From Prinsepia uniflora (taxonomy: Eukaryota; Streptophyta; Magnoliopsida; Rosales; Rosaceae), in contig CM064870.1 of NCBI GenBank assembly GCA_032719365.1, positions 46,284,194 to 46,348,193 on the forward strand: a stretch of DNA of 64,000 nt, read 5' to 3'. A program made the translations under genes and the position numbers. Below are positions 56,567 to 64,000 of the stretch, piece by piece. How positions within the stretch are numbered: position 1 is the stretch's first letter; each line of letters opens with the position of its first letter. The notes beneath the pieces are model-generated. The model saw nothing but the letters and a program-made list of their open reading frames with translations, had not been told where the DNA came from and made no database searches.

Positions 56567-59519
56567 AAGTTGTATTAGAGCGTGAGATTGCTCTTAGAGT
56601 GATGCGTATGTACTGGATGTGATGTCTCTGCAGTGGTAACAGCCCGTCATCAACTTGATAGTTAGGGTGATAGTATGAGGATTCACTGGAATCGAACCCT
56701 GGTTAGGTTATGTTCGGTACGTGATGCGATGATTTAAGGTTTGATTGGCACATGATACCGTGTTTTAGTGAGGTTTGATCCCTAGTAGGATTGATGTTCA
56801 TAGGAATCCAACGGCTTAGAGCCATAATGTTATTGGTGGACTAGGTCCCAATATGATGACTTGAGAGTTGGGACCATTGGGCGGTCATGTTAGATAGTGG
56901 TTACTGGTTGGTTGAGTACCAGTTACCTCCGTATGATGACTTTTTAGAGTTGAGAGCAATGGATTAGTCAGCTTGGTTTGTGATAACCCTAGTTTGAGAT
57001 CAATTGGACAAGTTAACAGAAGTGTGGTACTTGTGGACCTATCGGGGATATTACGCGTTGGGCGGTTGGTGCCTGAGGTGATTTGAACGCATGGGTATAG
57101 AGTCTAGATAGCAGAGCATTTTTGGGATTGGTCTGCACGCAGTTGTGGCAGACGCTGCTATCGATAGATGTGGACGAGTTTTATCGCGTTGGATATGCTC
57201 ATGTTATAGTGACAACTAAGACGATGGAGATTCGCTAGTCGTGACGATGATACAGGGGTGTGTGAGTGTCACTCAATATGAGAAGAGATTTCTGGATTCT
57301 ACTCGATTACCACTGAGTGCGATCACATAAGAGATGTTGAGCTTTGGGTGTTAGCGAGTGTGTCGCACTATCTCAGTGGAGGTGACTAAGATAAGTGGGA
57401 GATGCTAAAGATAAGTTGAATGGAATCTAATAGTGATCAGATGGTTACGAATGACACTAAGTGTGTCTAAGTGATGTAATGCCAATAAGGGCTTGGATTG
57501 TGATTGGGATGGTAGACATGCCCCAGAGTAGAAAATATGTGAGTTCGGTGGGCACTGATCGAGACAGAGAAGATCCCGAATGGCTCAGTTCGAGGCATGG
57601 GGTATACTTGGATTAGTATGTTGACGGGGATGGTGATGGAAGAAGCCAAAGAGAATTAATGGAAGTGTTAGTCTTGAGAAAAGGATTAAGAATTACAGCA
57701 ACTATCAGAGAATACTCTTAGTCGGAGGAGGTGACTTCGCTTTTTTCGTTTGCTTGGCCAGAGCTTCTGGCTTGGTCGTCAACATGATACGAGACTTGAG
57801 ACACGAGGGTGTGCTAAGGGGTTATAACTATAAAGGTGGAAACGTGAGAATCATGTAGTGATGGATGACATCATTTTGGATGTGCATAAACGGTATAAGA
57901 CGGAGAAGCGAATTGGGTACTATAGTTAGATTGTTTATGGACACGTGGATGGATGTCCGAATGAGTTGAGGACTTGAGAGTCCATTGGGGATTGGTTTGG
58001 TCGACTGCGGGTGACCATACCCCCTGAGTTTCATGTAAGTTTGTTTGAGGATAAATCTGATTGACGAGACAAGATCATCAGGGTGAGTCTAAGGTGGACA
58101 TGGCACCCGATTTCCTATAGTGTTCGAGGATGCTTCCAACATGGTTACAACTTCTCTTGATTCCGAATTTGATGAGGGAGACTTCTCATTTTCTACTCTT
58201 TAGCAGGTGATGCTTAGTTCCGTAGTATGACATAGGATGAATTTTGATGTCATCATATTGGATCATCCTTGATTCTTCCCTAGATGGGATGACGAGGAGT
58301 GATATGACAGTTAAAAGGGTTTAAAGAGGGTGTAAGACCCTATTCTCATATTTCGGATCATTAGCTGAGAGAGGGCTACCGTGGATGGAGGTGAGTTTGG
58401 ATCGAAAGAGATTCTGGTGATACGTTGAATATCATTCAGGAAAAGATGAATAACCGATGCCTCGAGTAGGATGTTGGCAGGTTCGTTACCACTCCGGATG
58501 GAGCAATTGTATGAAGTGTTATTAGCCGATAACAGGTAATCGACAGGTTTGAGTTTGGTACGTCTTAGTGACTCGGTTGACCTTTGGAATGAACCAAGGA
58601 ATGAGATTGGTTAGTGAACTAGTTGGATTATCTATGGAGTTGGTTAGGTGACCATGATGACTTCGAGAAGACGTTGAGTATAGTGAGTTTTGGAGAGGAT
58701 AAATGATTGGAACGTGGACTGTAATATGTGGTTGGACATTGCCAGAGTGCAGTCCTTGAACAGGCCTGGGTAGTGCCTTGATGATTGATATGATATGGTA
58801 ATCGGATGGGGTCCGATGTTGATTGTACATTGAGAGGGTTCAGTGATTATGCGAGCATGGAGCTTAGGGCCATGTAGGCCCGAGGAACCCTAGTGATTAT
58901 TTATGTGACTATCCCTACTAGGGCAAGTATTCGATGGGGTCCAGATACACCCAAGATGGGTAAGATGTCGACATGTGTTTCGACAGGATACGTGAGACGA
59001 CAGTTTGGGACTCGAGATTAGTCAAGATTTTAGCGTAGGTCGCTGAGTGACATGAGATACGATGTGGGGACTCGAGAGTGAGTCGAGACCAGAGTGGCGT
59101 AGCGCAAGCGCGGTGGAGCCGGGAGTTGCTGGCTAGTAACGATGGTTGTCATGGACTTAGAGGCTTTTAGAAGAGAGTTGTATCTCTATGGACAGTGAGA
59201 GTTAGCATGAGTATGGGAAAACGAGGGAGTTGGATGATGTGAGTACCAAGGCCGATAAATGTCGCAGATTTGAGTATGGCCCACGAGGTGAGATTCGTAC
59301 CATTGTGACGGCAGGATGTAGAGGATGTTTGTTGGATCGAATGATGAGCAGGATATCAGCTTCAATTGTCATACAACAAGAGTTGTCAGGCTGAAAAGCT
59401 AACTAGGATGTTAGCTTAGTATAACAGACCTGTCAGAGTGAGTGACAGGTGAGATATACGGGTGTCGGTGTCTCGAGTGAGACTTACGAATCAATGTGTG
59501 GATTCTCGAGAGTGGTAAG
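56567..59519 (+). other. decayed gypsy interior behind the LTR at 53547
   Basis: After the primer-site remnant, faint gag and protease traces remain. Near 57268 the frame reads SVTQYEKRFLDSTRLPLS, like the gypsy gag YE..F..L stretch. Near 58232 FDVIILDHP resembles the FDVILGMDWL protease-end motif. Stops are frequent and no open frame survives. Confidence 0.45.
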
Positions 59520-61760
59520 TTGTGATCGTATCCAATCCAATGGTCAATGCTGGTCTGTGGCCATACAGACGGGTACAGGATAATAGCGAATCCTAAGTGG
59601 GTTCTAAACATCTCAATCTCATCAATGCCCCGAGGTCTCTCATGCAATGCAATGCAATGTGTGACTCAAGACATACCACTATGCATACTTACCATATTAC
59701 TGTAGATAAACATAACTGGATATGCATAGTAACCATTCCACATAATCATATATCACAACTATCACCCAATAAATCATGCATGCTCAACAAATGTCAAATG
59801 TGCAAACATCATAAAACACGCGAGTAATAAAGCATATAAAACAAGTTTTAGGGAAAGGGGTCCACTCACATTAGTCGGGGAGTCGGATCACCCGAAAAAT
59901 CAAGCAATCCACAAGCTCCAAACCAGGTCCATCCCCACGGAGACCATTCATAAGGGTTAGAATTGCCATATATCGATATAAAGGTTTAATCCACCTAAGG
60001 GTAATCGAAAATAGATGTTAGAAACACCTAACAAGGGCCTATACATGTTTAGGAATGACCGGGGCCCAAGAAAACAGTGACCATACACTGCCGGGTACAA
60101 AAAATTGGCTCAATATGCCTATTTAGGGCTGGAAAACTATTCAAAACGGCCTAAAACGGTCAGAAATAGTGCCCACGCACCGTCGTGGGCTGGAAAAAGG
60201 CCCCACGTGCTGCCACGAGCCGATCTGGACTCATGACAATGGCCCACGTGCCAACAGAAGACCTCACGTGACAGCCACGCGGGGCCACGTGCCTACACAC
60301 ATGGTTGCCACACACATCACTATTTCACACACGTGGCCCACATGTACAGGGATATTCCCTAGAATATTCCATGGAATATTACGTTAGACAACGTTAACGT
60401 CAATCAACTGTTAAGACTAACGATTAACTAATGTCAGTCAACTGTTACCATTGACCCTCTGTCACAGGAGCTTTGTTGGAGACGGTGGTCGAACCACCGT
60501 AGTGCCGCTATCTAGGGTGGTTAGAATCTGGATTTTTCGCCGAAAAATTCCCAGAATCTGATGAGGCCTTACTCTCTCGATTTTCACTCAAATTTATCAT
60601 GTAAATCATCAATCTACGTCTACTCAATGAGCGGAGTCCAGAAATCCAGTCTAAAGAGTTAGAAGCTACCTCAATAGTCCTAGAAGTCGATGGGAACCTC
60701 ACGGTGGATCTTTGTTTTCCAGAGGACGACGGTCTGCCTTTCAAGGTCCAAATGAGCACCAATCCTGCATACAATCTAATAATTAAATGCGTCAATCATG
60801 TAACTAACTCAAATTGGGAAACACTTATCTGTGCGGTCACGAAGTGCAGATTTCTAGCGACCAAGCGATTTCTGGCCATCGCCGTCGCCGCCTAGACCTT
60901 CAAGAATTCCACATGAAAGTAGCTGGTTAGAACACCCTCAAGGAGACATATACGATGTTACAAGTTAGGGATTGAAATGGTATCCATACGGGTCAACAAC
61001 TAGGTCGTCGGGTTGGACGTTGTCGTAGTAGTTTCGAGCCTCGAAACCCATATGCAAGCTCATGGTTAGCTTCCTCGTGATGAGGTGAATTGGGAATCGT
61101 GATTTAGGGTTTGAAATACTACCTGGTACAAGCCTTAGTTCCTTGGATCATTTCCGAGTCTCAATTCCGGTCTGCATCATTGCCATCGTCGTCGCAACCT
61201 TCATGGCTCTTGAAATTGTGGTCATGGTGCTCATAGGGACACGCCGATGAGGTTGGGTTCATGGTGGAGATTCGATTAGTGTTTTTCAGAGGCCAGATGA
61301 GGGTGTGTGCGCGTCCTTGAGGGAGGGTGAGGTCGAGTATGGAAAGAAAACAGTGTAGTATGGAAAGAAAACAGTGTCTCCCTTCCCAAATGCTGCATTT
61401 TGTCTAGTGGTAATAGTATATGGGTTTGGACTCAAGTTTGGGCCCAAAGGTGAGGTGTGAAAGTGAGATTAGGTAAAAATATTATGGGCTAAGGGCTTGG
61501 GCCTAAGACAAGTGTTCTCAATCCCAAATTAGAAAAATTCCAATTCTTGAGTATTAGGCCTACAGAATTAGATGGGATCACAAAGAGGCTTTATGCTAAC
61601 ACTCACCACCAAAATTGGGTATCAAAGTCGACTAAAGGTAGCCAAGCCTAACAAGCTAGAAACTCGAAGATGGGACCCCTAGCGAAAGAAAAATAAGGGT
61701 AGTTCGGTAAATTTCTCAATTTTCGATTCGGCTTTTTGGGACGAGATGTAACTATCCAAA
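59520..61760 (-). repeat. diverged LTR fragment related to 35423-37787, minus strand
   Basis: The plus-strand stretch CTAAGTGGGTTCTAAACATC with the next 40 bases is the reverse complement of sequence near 36950-37000. The segment near 59840-59895 (AAAGGGGTCCACTCACATTAGTC) mirrors 36715-36760. CATGCATGCTCAACA near 59775 mirrors TGAGCATGCATGA near 36810. The left part of the LTR is missing or unrecognisable, and the right end near 61755 is uncertain. Five CACGTG motifs lie at about 60203-60335. Confidence 0.6.
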
Positions 61761-61799
61761 TGTTAGTTAATTGTAAGACATTGTTGTTAACAATCATTA

Positions 61800-64000
61800 T
61801 AATTGAGATTGTGTATTTAGAAAAAAAAAATTATGAGTTAATATGAACTCTAGCGTTCGAATGTTTGATATTGGACTTGAAAATGAATTGTGAATTTTAA
61901 CAGTTTATAGATTGGTTTAACCATAATAAGATTGATGTAAGCTAGCCAAATAAGATCAAGGTTTTGAAGTTCATTTCCTTTTTTTCCCCCAAAATTTCAA
62001 GGTTTGATTTTTGGAATTATGAGATTTATATGAACCATAGTATTTGATATTGTGGATTGAAGAATATATTATGAATTCTTTTCTATTTAGTTTAGTTTTT
62101 TAAAGTGGGGGTTAATATGAACTCTCACAACATATGATTAGGGTTTCAAAGTTCAATTTCATTTTTTCTTCTTCGAGGTTAATTTTGAAACTATAAGGAT
62201 CATGAGAACTCTAACAATTGATAAAATGGATTGGAGAAAGAATTTTGAATTTCTCTCTTTTGACTTTGGTTGTTTTATGAAATGTTGATGTGAACTTTCC
62301 CAATATGATATTGGGATTTCAAAGTTCTTTTTTTTTTTTTAGAATTTCGAGTTTGATTTTGGAGTTATAAGGTTCCTAAGAAATTTAGGCATTTAATATG
62401 TTGGATAATTTTTTTTAAAATTTTCTCCTTTTTGAGTTTGATTTCTCTATGATAAGGTTAATGCGAACTTTCACAATATAAGATTAGGATTTCAAAGTTC
62501 AATTTTTTTCTTTCAAAACTTTGTTGTTGGATTTTAGAATTATAAGATTCATAGAAACTCTAGTATTGATATTACCGACTGAAGAAATAATTTTGAATTT
62601 CTCCTTTTCGACTTCGGCTTTTGTATGGTAAGGTATAGTTAACAATCAACTATGAAATTGCTGGTTTCGAAGTTAATTTTTTTCCTTCAGAATTTCGAGT
62701 TTTGATTTTAGAGTTATAAACTTCATATCAAAGCTAGGCAATTAATATTTAAGGTTGGAGAAATTTTTGTGTTTTCTCCTTTTTGAGTTTGGTTTTTCTA
62801 TGGCAAAGTTGATATGAACTCTCACGATATACGACTAGGGTTTTGAAGTTCAATTTTCTTTTCAAACTTTCGATGTTTGCTTTTGAATTATAAGGTTTTT
62901 AGGTATTCTAGCTTTTGATATTATAGGTTGGAGAAAGAATTTTGAATTTCTCTCTTTGATTTTGGTTTTCTATGATAAGGTTGATATGAACTCTCACAAT
63001 ATGGAGTTTCCATGTTCTTTTTCTTTTCAAATCTGTCTTTTGATTTTAGAGTTATAAGATTCACATGAGCTCTAGTGTTTGATATTATGGGTTGGAAAAA
63101 GAATTTCAATTTTTTTCCATTTTAAGTTTATTTTTTTATACAAGGACATTGAGGAAGGGGACTATATTATTTAGGCATTGTTCGACCTCACCCAACAAAA
63201 TTCAAACCAGAGACCTCCTACATAACATGTCGAGAGCAATACCACAAGGTCATAACATTATGTGGCAATATGGTAAGGTTACCAAGGTTCTTCTATGGTA
63301 AGGTTGATGATGTAAATTGTCGCAGTATGAGATTGAAGTTTCGAAGTTCATTTTATTTTTTCAAAATTTTGAGTTTTGATTTTGGAGTTATAAGGTCATA
63401 TAAAATGTAGGCATTCAATATTAAGGGTTGGAAAAATTTCATTGAATTTTCCATTTTCAGTCTTATTTTTCTAAGGTAAGATTGATGTGAAGTCTCACAA
63501 TATGAGTTTAAGTTTCAAAGTTCAAATTTTTTTTTACTAAATTCGAGTTTTGATTTTGGAATTATAAGGTTCATAGCATTGGTAGTGTTTGATATTACAG
63601 GTTGCAGAAGAAATTTTGAATTTCTCCATTTTGACTTTGCTTTTTCTATATTTAGATTGGTGTGAACTCTCATAATATGAGATCAAGATTTCGAAGTTCA
63701 ATTTTTTTTTTCTTCAAAATTTCGAGTTTTAATTCTAGAGTAGTAAGGTCCAAAAGGACTTTAGAGTTTAATATTTTTGGTTGGAAAGAGAATTTTAAAT
63801 TTCTCCATTTTGCATTTGGTTGGATTTTCTATGGTAAACTTGATGATGTAAACTGCCACAATACAAGATTATGATTTTGAAGTTCAAATGTTTTTTTCCA
63901 GAAGTTTTTGTTCAAAATTTGGATTATGAGGTTTATATTAACTATAATGAAAGATATTTTAGATTGGAAAATGATTTTCAAACTCCAGTCTCATATTTAG
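61800..64000. repeat. diverged tandem array, unit about 175 bp, running off the window
   Basis: A GTTGATATGAACTCTCACAA-like phrase recurs near 61928, 62106, 62284, 62456, 62629, 62806, 62978, 63300, 63477, 63655 and 63835. Spacings are 171-180 bp, apart from one 322-bp gap that spans a disrupted unit (63130-63300). Each unit also has TTTCAAAGTTCAATTTT, TTTCGAGTTTTGATTTTGGA, a TTATAAGGTTCATA phrase and TTTGATATT...GGTTGGAGAAAG. Units look roughly 65-80% alike. Small frames inside are chance. This is satellite-like DNA. Confidence 0.85.

Overview
This window is plant nuclear DNA, probably from a eudicot. It holds one intron-rich host gene inside a deep pile of retrotransposons. The evidence is GT-AG introns, plant-type copia, L1 and Ty3/gypsy elements primed by initiator tRNA-Met, a Cassandra TRIM carrying 5S rRNA-like sequence, a hAT MITE, and a satellite-like array. 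I cannot name the species.

Left part (1-8031): a broken minus-strand copia element runs off the left edge (right-hand LTR 2152-2737). It sits beside a decayed gypsy gag relic. Next is a complete but dead copia element (3438-8026) with a 5-bp target duplication and unusual TA...TA LTR ends. After it comes a 5'-truncated LINE (9373-10450). Centre left (11267-14083): eight clean exons of a DDT/WHIM/WSD-domain chromatin-remodelling subunit. This is the only host gene I can support, and its 5' exons are not visible.

Middle (15546-31817): a plant L1 LINE (ORF1, endonuclease, reverse transcriptase, RNase H). It is cut just after the catalytic FADD of the reverse transcriptase by a 10.5-kb non-coding LTR element (19099-29609, LARD-like, TSD ACTCT). 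One LTR of that element carries a 575-bp hAT MITE with an 8-bp TSD.

Right part (32970-61760): nested gypsy-like non-coding LTR elements. A minus-strand outer element (LTRs 32970-34512 and 53242-53546 onward) contains a 14.4-kb plus-strand element (35423-49832). That element contains a Cassandra TRIM (40588-41180) and two solo LTRs (41896-44006; 44549-47067). Another solo LTR (50208-53161) lies in the outer element, whose 5' LTR is interrupted by a further element starting at 53547. The last 2.2 kb (61800-64000) is a diverged tandem array of about 175 bp that runs off the right edge.

The most interesting signal is in the LTRs. Several distinct LTR types share (a) arrays of tiny hairpins whose stems vary but stay paired, (b) a longer inverted repeat spanning the promoter region with compensatory changes between copies, and (c) a GC-rich hairpin with constant stem and variable loop. 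These could be unrecognised structural elements of this retrotransposon lineage. All of this was read by eye; alignments and folding would be needed to confirm it.
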